Assembly (NCBI RefSeq): GCF_000004195.4
Contig: NC_030679.2
Span: 18,364,712-18,428,711 of the forward strand
Direction: 5' to 3'
From: Xenopus tropicalis
Lineage: Eukaryota; Chordata; Amphibia; Anura; Pipidae
DNA length: 64,000 nt
A program made the position numbers and the translations under genes. This document shows, one piece after another, positions 1-13,882 of this stretch. Positions within the stretch are counted from its first letter, which is position 1, and each line of letters starts with the position of its first letter. A model generated the notes under the pieces. That model was not told where the DNA came from, did no database searches, and worked only from the letters and a program-made list of their open reading frames with translations.

Positions 1-103
1 TTCCTGCGATATCGGTCGACTCGCCGACATACCATACACGCACCGATTATCGTACGAAACAAGGTTTCGTACGATAATATCGGTGCCTGTATGCCCACCT
101 TAA
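1..103. repeat. Right part of a Harbinger-like foldback MITE cut by the window edge
   Basis: Two arms around position 62 (a GTACGAAAC block and its complement, with CGATAATATCGGTG beyond) fold back on each other. The right end reads CCACCT at 95-100 and is followed by TAA. The same end and the same TAA flank occur in the complete element at 57678-57931, so this is the same or a related family with 3-bp target duplications. The left end lies outside the window. Confidence 0.55.
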
Positions 104-1322
104 GGCAGGCAACTTATATGGTTTATGCTGTGTGGTTGCTAAGCTTCCTGACCATTGCAACCAAGCATTTACTGTATGAGGATGAACCGGAGATGGTATG
201 AACAGACAGACACACAATAACAAAACAGAAATTGTGCACCTCACATTCAGTTTACTTCTTAGTTGGGTCTTAAGAATATGCCACTTACATTTACTCAACC
301 AGCAGCAGGAAAGGTTTGATATTTTAAAGGTGAACTTTGCCTTTACTTAGCAAGGCCAACATCATGAGACAGAAATAAAAGCAACAAGGTAAACTGAACT
401 GTGAAATTCTGTAGCCAATAGTTGGTCGCAGTTCACCTTACAAAAGTCATGTGCTTTTCCAGCCTGTACTTTTGTAGTTAACCCATAACAACTAATCACT
501 AGATAAAGTTTACAAAGTGGTTCTTAAAAAGTAGACATCTACCTAGTTGCCCAAGTTTATCAGACCCGTGCCCCTTTTATTAGTTTACCCCCAAAACTGA
601 AAACTACTGGTATAGATTTTATATTAATAATGCTTTTGAGAAGTGATCTGGATAAAGAATATTTTAATACTAATTCCCCTTCCTAGTTTTGGTTCAGTTT
701 GCTGAACAACAAACTGTATATTTCTGCAGAATATTTCCAATGCTATAACAAAAGCACAATGGTGCCCTCTAGTGCTCACATTAAATAAAAGCCTCTCCAC
801 AACTATTTTTTAAAAAGCTCAGCTCCATTGTTTAATACAAAATAAATAAAAGTGTCACAGACTTGATCTATATGGAATGTTGGCACCCTGTATGAATACA
901 ATTACTGCCAGACTGATTTATGTGTTTTTGTTTTCCTTTTGCTCCCCAGTCCGTCTCCTCCACCTCAAATTTAAATTGCGTGAAAAAGGGTTCTGCCATT
1001 GCAGGGTAAAAATAGCAGCGAATGTAATATAAAAAGACAATTTTCCATGTTTTCATTCATATTTTGGAAATATATACAAATATGGCAATGCAAACAGATG
1101 ACAGGAACTTGTCCTACAAGTTGTCCTGCCTTAGGCACCAAGTTAATATCAGGTCTGGTTTGTAGTAAATGCATTAATTAGCAAAACCAGGCAACACATA
1201 ATAGTGCAAATGAGATAAAAACTGAAAAACTGGTTTCACGCAGCAAACAAATTCAACAGATTTCAAACCTTTTTGGTGCAGGAAAAACACAAAATAGTTT
1301 CATTTATAGTGTAAAACACTTT
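104..1322. other. Non-coding stretch, nothing recognised
   Basis: AT-rich sequence with only short chance open frames. I see no exon with splice sites and no clear repeat. It lies about 8-9 kb beyond the BPGM stop codon, so it is probably intergenic. Confidence 0.5.
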
Positions 1323-1351
1323 GGGCCCGATTCACTAAAGTCCGAAATAAG

Positions 1352-2360
1352 GGGCCTGATTCACTAAAGGGCGATAAAACGTGCGCTATTTTTATTGTGC
1401 GCTAACATTTTTACCGCGGCTTAATTTTGGCGATTTTTCGCACGATTCACTATAAGCATACTCGCGCTTTTTTACACACGATATTGCATGCGTTATTTAA
1501 CTCGCGAAGACTATTTCAATGCGGTATTTGCTGGTACATTTGCTAAATTACACCCGCGAATAGTCACCGCATATGAATGGTAGCTTAGAAATAGTGTATA
1601 AAAATTGTCGCCGCATATAAATGGTGTATATAAATATTAGCCGCATATAAATGGAATCATATAAATAGTAGATGCTTATAAATAGTAGCCACTAGTGATG
1701 AGCAAATGTGTTCTGGTTATCTTTAGTGAAAAATTAGCAAATCTTTCGAAAGATCCACGAAACGGCAAAAATGTTGTGCGGGCAAAAAAATTGTTGCTGT
1801 GACTATTATTTTTTGACGCTTGTATAAATTTTTGTATGTGCGGTGAATTTTTGCGTGGCAAATTTTTTCAGGCGTTTTGCCATTGGCGGATTGTTTTGCG
1901 AAACGCATGAAAAAATCCGCCGCAAAAAAATTCAACACACGTCCAAAAATTTGCTGCGAATCCATGCCTGGCGAAACATTTCATCACTTGTAGCCAAATA
2001 TAAATAGTCGCGCAAATGAACGCACGCCATGTTAGCCATACATGCCAATACTTGAATAAACTTGAAGTCCATATTTTATTGCAAAAAATCATTTACTGTA
2101 CTTTTGTATAATTTTTCGCCTGCCTGTAGTAGGTGTTAATTTTCGCATAGCCGAATGCGATATTTAGCGCGCAAAAGTTATAGTGAATCATGCGATCATT
2201 CTTAACGCATGCGGTAAAACTAGTGCGAGAAATAACCCATGCGAAAATGTCGATTTTTCACACGCGATAATACTATGGTGAATCGTGCGCAAATTATTTT
2301 GCGTTTTTTAACGCAAAAAAGCGTGCGATAATTTTTATCGCTCTTTAGTGAATCAGGCCC
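1352..2360. mobile_element. Middle foldback MITE inserted in the left arm of the outer one
   Basis: Terminal inverted repeats GGGCCTGATTCACTAAAG and a near-complement, continuing as (T)TTATCGC-type sequence. It is flanked by AAG on both sides (1349-1351, 2361-2363). The interrupted outer arm can be checked against the intact opposite arm, which shows the uninterrupted AATAAGGAGTGC order, so the insertion point is certain. The ends resemble those of the outer element, so the two are related families. Short A+T-rich reiterations of ATATAAATGG type lie at 1565-1690. Confidence 0.75.
1693..1989. mobile_element. hAT-like MITE nested inside the middle element
   Basis: It begins TAGTGATGAGC and ends CATCACTT, the same termini as the element at 25756-26010. 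Flanks are GTAGCCAC at 1685-1692 and GTAGCCAA at 1990-1997, an 8-bp target duplication with one change. An 8-bp duplication is typical of hAT transposons. Internally it has two imperfect arms rich in GCGAAA/TTTCGC. Confidence 0.65.
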
Positions 2361-2700
2361 AAGGAGTGCTATTTATAGCATGCGTTAAAAATCTTATCAC
2401 TTCTTATTTTTCGCTCGATTCACTAAAAGGACACTTGTCATAATTAAGAAGCGATGTTCTTGGCATTATTTATCTTGCAACGACATATTTTTAAGCAACG
2501 TGCTGCGTAATATGTTGTGCACTGCGTAATATATTGCTTGAAAATATGTCGTCGCAAGATAAATAACGCCAAGAACATCACTTCTTAATTATGACAAGTG
2601 TCCTTTTAGTGAATCGAGCGAAAAATAAGAAGTGATAAGATTTTTAACGCATGCTATAAATAGCACTCCTTATTTCGGACTTTAGTGAATCGGGCCCTTT

Positions 2701-3789
2701 ATCTGGGGTCTCAAAAACACATACATTAATTGTATAATATGGTCATTCCAGCAGCCACAACCAACCTTTGGGGGCCACAGAGTGAATATCCAGTTGATGC
2801 TGGAGCAGTGACAGCAAAGTTCTGGTGGCTACATAATCACCCCCATTCCCTGGCTAATGTTCAACACATAAAAGGGAGGGAAAGTTTCTTCTTTTATATG
2901 TTGACGCCTGATATACCAAAAGCAATCAAGCAAGCAAGGCTGTTCCTTTAGGGTAAATCACTTTACAAGGATTTGTTGACACCAGGCTGCCCACTACATA
3001 TCTAGATGAGTCAGTAGATGGAGGCCAAAGAGAGAGACACCCCTTTACAATCACTATATTAAATCGTAACAGGAATTGGTCACTACTCTATGGGTCATTA
3101 ACAATCATATGTAAATAAAATAACTTAGATACAGAGGCTTCTGCCTAGCAACTAGGGGAATGGCACTAGCAGCAAATTTACATCCATATGCACTGTTATC
3201 CCTGTGGGTCCTTACATAACATTAATTTCTCCTATGAAGGACTTCCGAAGGCTCTACATATATTAAGCAATGCCTGACTGTTGATAAACCATTTTCTGAA
3301 GCTGACCTATACTCCTATTATTCCCTTGTAAGAGAAACAACCACTGAAGATAAAATAACACCTGTTATGTAATGTCCTTTCATTACTTGGGCATCTACAG
3401 CTTGAGAGACTATGTGACTATCAGGAGGACTTATATATGATATAATGAACACATACATAGCGCTACTCCTTGAAATTAGAAGAATCAATGAATGCGTTAA
3501 AGTGTCTACATATGGTGGTGCCTGGAGCTTTCAAGGCTGGTTGTCAGCTGAGGTACCGGGGGCATTTACAAACTGGCTCTTGTGGTCAAGGGGGGATTGT
3601 ATACTGCTTTTTACTGACACCAATAAATAATGTGTTTGCATGCATTAAGCAGAATTATAAAGTAATGTAATGCAACAGGATCCAAACCAATCCTCCTGCC
3701 AGAACAGTCTGAGTATGTGCAATTCTCTCCCTCTACAGGTCTCAATACCAACCCATATAATCCTAATTAAAATTACACACCCAAATTCT
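2701..3789. other. Non-coding stretch, nothing recognised
   Basis: Short open frames here (around 2730-2951 and 3445-3670) have no family resemblance and no splice-site context. No repeat family recognised. Confidence 0.45.
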
Positions 3790-4815
3790 CAACTGACTTA
3801 ATTTACGAGGGGCAGTTCATACATTTTAGACTAAAGAAGGTGAGGCTGGGTCGAAAGTGGGCAGCGTTTGGGGTGGTCAGGGGCACATTAGCTCTACATG
3901 TTGGGGGCACACAGATAAATGTTTCAAGATAACTACAATTGGTAGTATACTTTTATCCCAGTAACAAGATCCACAGCAGGGGAAAAATCTGCCTGTGAGA
4001 AGGTACTGGTCTGAAAACACCACCCAGGTATTGGCAGGGCTCTCCCCAGGGTAGGTAATCTTCAGTGTCTCTTCAGTCACATATCCTCCTAGCCAGTCCC
4101 AAAGAAATGTTACACACCATAGATTTACAATCTGGAAGGTTTGATGAGTGTTCCATTTTCTTTGCTCTTTGCACCCTGCCCTCTATCCTAAACTAATTGC
4201 CACAGATTTCAGAGCACAGAGACCTGCAGTCGCTCCTATGAACACAGCGATGCCTCTGTTTGCCATTCATTACATGTCATGTAGATGCAAAATTTAGTCA
4301 GCGGTGCCAGATGCAGGCTGGAATAAGCACCCACTAATGCAGCAGGCTACCCCTCTTAGTATTTTCTGACGTTAGATATACAGTGCATTCAGACCCTGGG
4401 CAGAAGTGCTGCCTGTATACGCACAAAGGGCCTTACTCATTTAAGACCCCCCCCTATTCTGCCCATGGTCTTCATAAATACTTAATACATAAATACTCCT
4501 TATACTTCTCAAGTGACCTAATTAAAGACAGGCATTTCATACATATCTGTCTGAAAGGGGTAAGGCTTGGTCAAATGTAGGCAAGGTTAGGGGTGGCCAG
4601 GGGCATGTAAGCCCAAAATTTTGGAAGGCACACAGAAAAATGTTTCTAGAATGAATGTGTCCACCAAGCCAATCCAAAAGAAGTATTACACACCATCCCT
4701 CTCAAGTGACCTAATTTAAGAGGAGCAATTCATATGAATTATATGAATAAAAGGGGTGAGGCTTTGGGGTGGTCTGGGACATAAAAGCAAAAAAATTTGA
4801 TGCACAGATTATTGT
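3790..4815. repeat. Local sequence present as three diverged copies
   Basis: Copies lie at about 3793-3930, 4508-4650 and 4703-4815. Each runs CTCAAxTGAC-TAATTxA, then a GGGGTGAGGCT-like block, GGGGTGGxCxGGG, and a CACAGA end. A TTACACACCAT motif also recurs at about 4108 and 4689. Identity is moderate, so the duplication is old. No coding capacity seen. Confidence 0.55.
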
Positions 4816-7722
4816 TCAGCTACAAAATACCTTCACCCCAGCACTAGGAAGGTAGGCCCAACCAGAGGTATTCCTCATCACTGAGTTTAGCTTACCATAT
4901 TACCATAGTAATATAGTAAAAATTCAGAGGCAGGACCTTACTGCACCAGTTTAATAACTGTGTCCCTTTAACCATATTATCATTCTGTTTAACAGAGGAT
5001 GAATAAAGAATACACACACTCAAATCCTTGATTTAAAAACATTTTTCTTATCATAAAGCAATAAACATGTAAGACATTTTGCTTTACAAATACATTCTAT
5101 GCACAAATAAAAATATAGAATATATTCCTAGACTTTTACCATCAAATGCCATATATACTGGAAAATAACAAAGTTTCCTATTTATCCAATAACTCCTTGC
5201 GCTGATACAGCACTGGCATTAGTTAACAAGAACGGACCTTACATTTGTTCTGCATCAAGCCGGGTGTGACTGATATATATAAATAAATATGTCAAAGCTG
5301 GCCGATCATTCCCTAAACCACATTCGGGTTCTAGTTTTTGGTGAATAGGCTTTATTACACAACCCAAACAAAACACTACTGTATTCATTGTTTATCCATC
5401 TGGGCCTAAGGTTGTTGTTCGTAGCACTGGAACCAGCAGAGGCCTTAACATGCTGCAAATAACTGCTGCTTGAGAAAAATATATGGGTCACCCTTATAAA
5501 CACAGCTTTAGGAAAATGATACAAAGTAAGCTTTTTTGATTAAAGGGTCATTATACCTTTAAATAGTTCCCCAGGGAAATATTAAGAGCTGAATGTGTAT
5601 TTATTTTCCCCTTTGTTTAGGTTTATGAATGCGTTCCTGACTCAGCAGATCATGTTAACCTTGCCTAGGTTGCCAGTGTATCTCAAACTGCCTGACCACA
5701 TATTTTCATTTCACTTTCCACAGCTTTACTAATGTGTTTGTATCAGTGGTATAACCACACCAAAATCATTATAGGACCCCCCTATGTCTCATAGGCCCCC
5801 AGCTGAGTCTGCTTGCTCTATAGTTACAACCTTAATTTTTAATGCCATTGCAAAACAACAGAAAGAAATATAGGTTAGCATTTCAGGGGTAAACTATTAG
5901 CTATAATATTGCACTATTGGGCATGTGGCCAAACTAACAGGGCTGCAAATGGCACTTTGCCTGAGCAGGGACTACTCCCTAGGTTTTCTCATAGCCCATA
6001 CAGAAATATAAGGTAAACCTATGCCAACATATGTTCTCCATTGCATTAATCATAATGTTGTAGAGTTAGAGTGGCCCTGTAAAAGGGGAGGTTTACTTTA
6101 AACAAACTGCAGATATTGTACTATAACTTTATTATAAATTGAACATTCTCTCACTTCAGTTTGTCCTATGATCAAGGGTGATGGTTTTTTTCACGATTTG
6201 TATTCTTTTGTGCAAAAATATGATTTTGTCATAGAAAAACAATGTAATTTTTTGCCACTTTTTATGCAACAAAACTTCAACAAATCCAAAATACGCCATC
6301 TAAAAGCTGTCAAGATCATGTAGAAGTCAGTGCAAGGTGTCCTTTTCACAACTGGATCTTTCTTTGCTTCGTGGTTTTAAAGGTTTTCAGGTTTTTTTGC
6401 TGCTGTTGACTTTTTTCACGCCTTTTTTTGTTCATGCACCTTCGATTCGGATCTTTTAATAAATGAATACACATTCATGGTTTTAGTGGAAATAAGTTTA
6501 GTCATGGTTTAAAAAGCCTCAGAAAACCATGAAAATTAGAATAAATCTGCCCCTTTACAGTCCTAAAACTACACTATATAAGCCATATAAGTGATACTAG
6601 GATTTCAACCCTCGATTCTTGAGTTAAAGCAATGAATATTGGTTAATTACAAGGTATCAACCTGGTCTGAAGAGAAAAAGAAATATTGTACTAACAGGAA
6701 CAAAGTCTGGTTTGGGTCTAATAACTATAGAAATATGATTATTGGCAGCCAATCAGCAACCTGCCCAAAAGTGCTTTAGGTTTAAAATTTTACTTTGGTC
6801 TTTATTTCCACTTTTAGTGGGTCAATAAACATCTAGTTTTTCTTTTCCTCTGGAACATTAGTGCAAACAAAAACACAATAACAGCCCCAACATTTCCTAG
6901 GAGAAGGAAAAGGAACAGCACAAATCTCCCCCACTTATAGCTTTTTGCTATCAATATTATAAATCTTGGGAAAAGCAATTCATTTCCACATACAGATTTG
7001 CCAGGCTATTATTTAATGATTTGTCAATGTATTAAAAATACATTATTGTGGAAAACTAACAAAAAATGAAGCATTTGTACAAAATGCCAACAGCAAAAAA
7101 AAAAATCAGTTTTGGGTGAATTTTTTTGTAAATAGTAGTGGGTCTGATTTGAGCGTTCTTATTTGTGTGGCAACAGCAATAACTTAAAATTTAAAGGAGA
7201 ACTTCAGCTAAAGAATTGGTCTATACATGCTACATGTCATGGTTTTGGCTTCTGTACCAGCCCAAGCACCCCTTTAGAAGTAAATATCTGTGTCTATGAA
7301 GATGCCCCCAGAATCTCCCCCTTATTTTCTGATGATTCCCTGCATATAATAAATAATCAGCCCCAAAGTATCAGCTTTAATGCCAGGTGTTACCTAATAA
7401 AGCTTAGCCTCACAGCAACAGCCCAGAGAAAACTGAGCATGTGCAGTGCCACTGGCTTGCAAAATATAGCCTAACCAGATTCAGCAGGGGAGCTGCTGTG
7501 CAAAAAATTGAATGCCTGAATCATTACTGTTATAGGACTGTTGAACCTATATTTTGGTACATTAATTTCAGTAAATAAAATACAACATTTCTAGCCATAG
7601 TCTTTAGTTCTTATTTAAAAAAAAAAAAAAAAATGAAATGGCATTGTTGCTAAACAGTGGGTTGCCCTAATGCTAGACTACAATGTACATTACACCATAA
7701 TACCATAGGTTACAATCATTAA
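4816..7722. other. Non-coding stretch with scattered old repeats
   Basis: No exon recognised on either strand. The 103-codon open frame at 7163-7474 lies in sequence that reads like a dispersed frog repeat and has no recognisable protein similarity. A poly-A run lies at about 7616-7633. Confidence 0.45.
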
Positions 7723-7924
7723 GGGAGGTGCCAGACGAGGGGAGATTAGTCGTCCCGTGACAAATCTTCATTGTCGCGGGCAACTAATCTCCCCGCAATG
7801 AGGAGAGGCAACTTTGGGCGACTTCCAGAAATTGCAGCATTGCGTATGCCATCCCACTGGCGATTTACATTCTTGCCTGTGGGATTTGTCGTGGGGCGAC
7901 TACTCTCCCTGTCTGTTACCTCCC
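7723..7924. mobile_element. Harbinger-like MITE with TAA target duplication
   Basis: Ends GGGAGGT...ACCTCCC are inverted and extend imperfectly into GGGAGATTAGTCG-type sequence. TAA flanks both sides (7720-7722, 7925-7927). A related internal sequence recurs at 35282-35518. Confidence 0.6.
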
Positions 7925-9079
7925 TAATACTACAGTTCTTTGATAAGAGATGGAGGCACTAAATGGGAGGTAAATCTTACAGTGCACCCAAACTTCTTCC
8001 TAGATATTCCTAGACAGCAACATGGGCTCCCAGATTTGCTCCTGGGAAAGTATTTAGTGAAAGCCAACTAAATATAGCCTGCAATACTATGGGTTCAGTT
8101 CTGTAACAGGGTGTTACTTTTTTCTCTTGATCATATCTGTTAAACACATCTGGTATTAAGCAAATAGAAACCTGCCAAACTAAATTAACTCAAAAAATCT
8201 CTCTAGGTAATAAATGTTTAATACACACACTACATACTTATAACATGTCTTAAAATTTAGATGTTTATGTGTGATATACCCTTCCTAATCTACACTAGCT
8301 CTATGTAAACCAAATATTGAGTCAAAAATGATCCGTAAAGCTTTAAGGTTCCCACCAAGTAGCTCCTACCTCTAGCATTGTCTACTATAAAACACTTGCT
8401 AGATTCTGCACCCTGTGCTAAAAAGGCTATGCAATACAACCATGGATGTATTGTGCTTTAAAGGAAGTTTGAAACTTCAAAATAAATTAATGCACTTTTG
8501 CAAACTACATACATTTTTCCCAGAGTTTCAAGATTTTAGCAATTTTTACACCGCTAATATAATGAAATTCAAGCAACAGCACCATCTGCTGGTCAGTTCT
8601 TTCAACCAGGCTGATAGCCGAGAAATTCTCAAAAGAAGAGGAAAGTATTCTGATGTTGCTCTGCTTAGAAAAGGGTAGAGAAATGTCTCTTTTCTAAGGG
8701 CCTTCTACATCCTGGACCTTAGTGGTGGTGGCCTGCTGCCCATACAACTTCTTGTTGGGAGGCTGATAGCTACTAGTGACATTTCTGGAGGCTCATCTTC
8801 TAAAGTTCCTTTCCCCTACCCCTAACTTGCAACTCACTACAGGTAACTGCATCACAAGTAAAATTTTAAATGGAGTGTATTGATTCCACCTCAGGCTTGC
8901 ACTTTAATACTCAAAAGATTTTTTGAAATAATTTTTTGAGCGCATGAAAAATAAATGCCAATACAGACCTGCAACCAACAACAAAAATAATATTCTATTT
9001 ACACTGTGTTATGCAAACAAGAGACTGTAACAAAGCACCGCAGATTCTTGTCCAAAGGGGAAACACTTGGGGCATTTCC
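7925..9079 (-). other. Probable BPGM 3' untranslated region and downstream sequence
   Basis: Directly 3' of the BPGM stop codon on the minus strand. An ATTAAA hexamer on the minus strand at about 8902-8907 is a possible early polyadenylation signal. I found no AATAAA on the minus strand between 8000 and 9079, so the transcript end is not fixed. Nothing else recognised. Confidence 0.35.
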
Positions 9080-9258
9080 TTAGTTATCATTAGGCTTCAC
9101 TTTTCCTTGATCTTCCACTTTCTTTATAGCAGCTCGGATGGCCTCTTGGTCACCCAAGAACTCATGAGGCTTGACGGGATGTAGATTCTCATCAAGTTCA
9201 AGGAGCACAGGGACACCGGTAGGAAGTGAAATGTTCACAATATCCGAGTCAGAGATTC
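9080..9258 (-). CDS. bpgm: BPGM terminal coding exon
   Basis: Encodes the end of Gly201 to residue 259 and TAA at 9080-9082. The acceptor TTTTCACAG lies at 9259-9267. The tail [10 protein letters not shown] is typical of vertebrate BPGM. Confidence 0.95.
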
Positions 9259-12200
9259 CTGTGAAAAGCAAGAACAGAGAAAGAAAACTTAAATGATTTT
9301 ATTGGTCAAGAAAAAACCCCAAAGAGATTATGTTGTAACAATGGCAAAGCTTTGTCATGGTCTAGAAATCCATAGCCATTAATCCACAGTTTGCATACTG
9401 TTTACTGCTACTAACAGTAAACATCTAAGGCAGGGGTTCCCTGCGGTTGCTTGGGAGGACTTGGAGCATTGGCAGGGTTGCTGAGACTGAAGGTCATTTA
9501 AGGTGACATTAGGGTAGAATTCTTAATTTTTCTCTTATATATCTGAAAGCCCAGCTTGAAGTCAAATAGGGTAAGGTTTGCAGTAATATTCCCATAATTA
9601 TGGCTGTAGGATGTTTTTCTATATCTTTGAGCTACTTATTAGAGGAAGCCCCCCTGACCAAAGGTTGAATCTCCGAGGGTAACTTTGACTAAAAAGTCCA
9701 GATATGACTCATTTTCAAACTAAGGGCAAAAAACACTATTCTCCTAGCCCCCCCGCCTGTATTTGTCCAACAGACACAAATCACTGCGACCATGGATTTA
9801 AAACAGGAATATAACAAACATCTTTTGATGTCACAACTAGTACATTAAAAAAAAAAAGTTTGTACCCAATATAAGTATTGTATTTGTTTACCAACCTGGA
9901 CAGACCTAATTTAACTGAATTTAGGTACAATAGTGCCAGAATCATACAGATAACTGGAGATATTAAATGGACCTGTAAGACGCTGGCTGCCATAGGCAAG
10001 TCCCTATACTAACACGGTTTCACAAATGTCAGTGTACTAGGTTACCAAGGATTGGGTTTCACCTTGACCTTTCCCTGTATGACCTTTTCCCTAATGGGCG
10101 AGTGTGTATTTATATTTATATCACATTAGGGAAAAGCACATGCGTTGGAATATGATTTACTGAAATTTAATTATTTTGAATTAATATTTTGTATATGAAA
10201 AAGACCTTTGCTTAAGCTATGAACTGAGAATAATGATGTTCCTGATCTAAAGGAGAATTGAGCCAAGCCTTTTTATGACCAGTGGTGAAAAGATCAGAAA
10301 CTTTCAGACTACATTTTGTGCCTGTCTTTTACAGCCAAACTGGCAAAATCTCATCCTCACACACACAGACTAGAGACAATTTTACTAGGGGGACCATAAG
10401 GTTAATAGTACGTTTTAGGACTGTATAAGGAAACCCAAGCAGTAAATTCACTATTCACTGCTCTTAGGATTGCCACCCGACTGGTATTTTACTGCCAGAC
10501 TGCCCTGTTTCACCCCCAAACTATCTCATTACACATAACAGTCTCCTTCCGTTTGCTGTTCAATCCCATCCCTGATCTAGACAATGCTGAGCCCAAACCT
10601 TACAATCCCCAACCCCATGTCACCACCTCCACTACTTTGCCAACCTGTAATTCTTTCAGGCAAAGGTAGCAACCTTAGAGCTGGCCATAAACTTAAAGGT
10701 CTCCTTGTTTGGCAAGGTTGAACAAAGAGTAGATCAGTGCCCAGTTTGGCCCCCTACATGCTGCCCATTCAGGAGCAGATGATTCAGTCTGAAATGGACT
10801 GAATAAGCAGCTAGATCTACTCATGTATGGCCATTTTAGCTGTGCTGTAGGACTTGTCCTCCACAGCAAATACAGCAATAATTATTATGTTTATACCAAT
10901 TCAAATGTACACATAACCAGGTCAGTTTAGGTATCTGCTATGCATATCTCATGGTTTATCAGTGCTTCAGGAAGGGGGAAATAAGAGATTATTTTACATT
11001 TTTGTGACATTGCTTTATTTCAGTTCTACAGCCTGAGCCAACAGAGCATACAGTAACGAACAATTAACAGACAGAAAAAAAATACCCAGTATTAAAAATA
11101 AAGTAAATATCAACCTAGCCACCAAGGAGTCTGGCAACTGCAAAGGTCATTGGCAAAATCCCGCCCGCCAATTAGATCAAGCCTTTACTAAAAGATGGCA
11201 GCCTTCCCTTAAGGAAAGTAAATATTTATTTTTTGGAATGTTTTCACAATGCAACAATTACTTTTTTTTGTAGCCTCAGACATAATTGAAGTGGTGAAAT
11301 ATATATATATAAAATCTAAACAACAGCAGTACCAAAGAATGTAAAAGTTGCTTTAGTCAGGCAAAGATCAGTAAAAAAACATCTTCTACTGTGCACAAAG
11401 AGATTAAAGTTAAAAACTCCCAAAACTGTGAGCATGGCATCCCTGTAACATTGCTGACTGGTAAGTATAAGCGGAACAGCTCCTAATGATCCTGTTGTTC
11501 ACCTTTAAATTACATTTGGGAAGATGTAGACAGAGATATTCTGAGGCAATTTGCAACTGGTCTCTATGATTTATTTTTTGTAGTTTTTGAATTGTTTAGT
11601 TTTTTGTTATACCTTGCTCCAATTTGGTAGGGTTCAGTTTACTCTAGCAATCAGGCAGTGGTGTGAATTCACAATTTTTGTCTGCCAGGTCAGTGACCCC
11701 CTTCTGAGCTTGAAAGAGGCAAAACAGGAAGACAAATAATTAAGACTAAATAAAGACTGCAAAAAAAAAAAAAATATATATATATATTTTTTTTTAAATG
11801 CAGACCAATTGAAAAGTTTCTAATGACAGGCCATTCTACATCATATTAAAATTTAACTTACAGGCGAACCACCCCTTTAAATAGAATATTCATTTTATTC
11901 CTATGATCCTGTCGCTTTAAAGCCTTATATAAACAGTGTAAATAAATTAAAAGCCGTCACTGTAACTTGTATAATCTAGAAATGAAAGATTCCATTTAGT
12001 TAATGAACCCTATTCAACATGGGTTTTATATTCCGGCTGGTACAAAGCAAAATCCACAGGCTGTTTATCTTAATGTTCTAAAGCAGGAGTCACTAGAATT
12101 TTAATTGGCTAGAATACCCATACTAATAGTATTCTTCACATATAGGATATTCACATATAGAGGTAGAGGGGTATGTTAAACCCTGCAGGTAAACTCAATA

Positions 12201-13508
12201 CAAACTCCATACATGAAAATGAAAGTGACATAATAATAATTTGTTTTTATTTCTATGTGACCCCCAAAACAAGGTGACCCATCACCCATCCATGTCAGGC
12301 TGTCTCAGGTTAGAATTAGATTAGGCTTACTGGTTAATATGAATGCACAAGGTTTAATGTAGCTCGCCTTTATATACAGTGATGATATCACAACTTCATT
12401 GTTAACAAACCCAACACAACCAATGGCTAGACTATACTCATAACAGAAATCATAATAGTTTGCCATTTTTAACTTACTCCCCTTCTACAGACCCCCTAGC
12501 ACAGTGGTTCCCTCAAGGAGCTCAGAAACCTGGATGGCTTTCTAAAGAACAGTTAGGGATGTGTCCCATAGAATCCCTTGCTCTGGTATAAATAGTCCTA
12601 GAAGCAACATTGTGGATGAACACTTATTTTATGTGCTAGATATTCTTTAAGCTATAGGTGATCATGCACGGGCTGATCTGTTCTGCACTCACACTGATCA
12701 GCCCATTGGCCAAACAGACGGAATGAACATGAGTGGCCACACATAATATAGGTGCCTTTCTATTGTATCATATACAAATGCAGAGATGTCAACTGGTCTG
12801 GGTGCATCTTGGCTCCACCTGCCCTGCCCCTAGCTCTGACCTCATTCTGCCTAGGGCCTGCTCCGTTGCATCCAAAGGATTTCGGTTGACAATTCTACTC
12901 TTTTCAATGGCGTAGGTAAGGTAAGATTCACATGCAAATTACTGACAGCAGGTGACTGGCCTGTTGCTGTGGGTGACTGGGTGAAAGGGGGTTAAAATAG
13001 GGTGACTCCCAGAAAATACAGGAGAGTTGTCTGCACATGGTTGCCCCTTGGTTGCCAAGGGAAAAATAATAAAGCTTCCCCATGCATTTTTGCCCTGCAA
13101 AAGTCACAAGAATATCTTGTTAAACAACACCTTGCATTTTCTGCCTCTAGACAGTTAGATAGATAGTGGCCTATTCTGCATTGGAATTCTCTACTACTTC
13201 CAGTTGCAATTAACTTATGAATAGCAGAAAGAATATTATATATATTTTATTTAGACCTTTATCAAAATGTGTATAATAATAATAATAATAATAATGTACT
13301 ACTTTAATATTGTACTAATTTTTTTGCAATAAATCCGGCGTTACTGGTCTTTTTTTGATATTAAAACTATTTATCTTGCACCTGGGAAAAGACTGAAGCG
13401 GAGTACCACCCTTGGTTTGATATATATATATATATATAGATATATATCTATATATCTATATATATAGATATATATCTATATATATCTATCTATATATATA
13501 TCTATCTA

Positions 13509-13543
<35 letters not shown>

Positions 13544-13814
13544 ATATCTATCTCTATCTATCTCTATCTATCTCTATCTATCTCTATCTATCTCTATCTA
13601 TCTCTATCTATCTCTATCTATATCTATCTATATATATATCTATATATATATATCTATATATATCTATATATATCTATATATAGATTGCCAATAAGCTGCA
13701 CACCATAAAGATAGACAATACCTGGGTGCCTGTGCAGAGAGTCAGATATCCAGGGATGGGGTGACGGCACTCTCAGGACCTGAGAGTGCCGTCACCCCAT
13801 CCCTGGATATAGAT

Positions 13815-13882
<68 letters not shown>

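Larger units (their letters stand above)
1323..2697. mobile_element. Outer foldback MITE carrying nested insertions
   Basis: The ends are inverted copies, GGGCCCGATTCACTAAAG at the left and its exact complement at the right, flanked by TTT on both sides (1320-1322 and 2698-2700). After removing the internal insertion (1352-2360 plus one AAG copy) the element is about 363 bp and almost entirely a hairpin: 2361-2520 pairs with 2540-2697. The 3-bp duplication and hairpin form fit a non-autonomous DNA transposon. I cannot name the superfamily with certainty. Confidence 0.75.

Noticed and set aside
7163..7474. 103-codon open frame, possible small protein
   Set aside because: No splice context, no signal or domain, and the sequence reads like an interspersed repeat.
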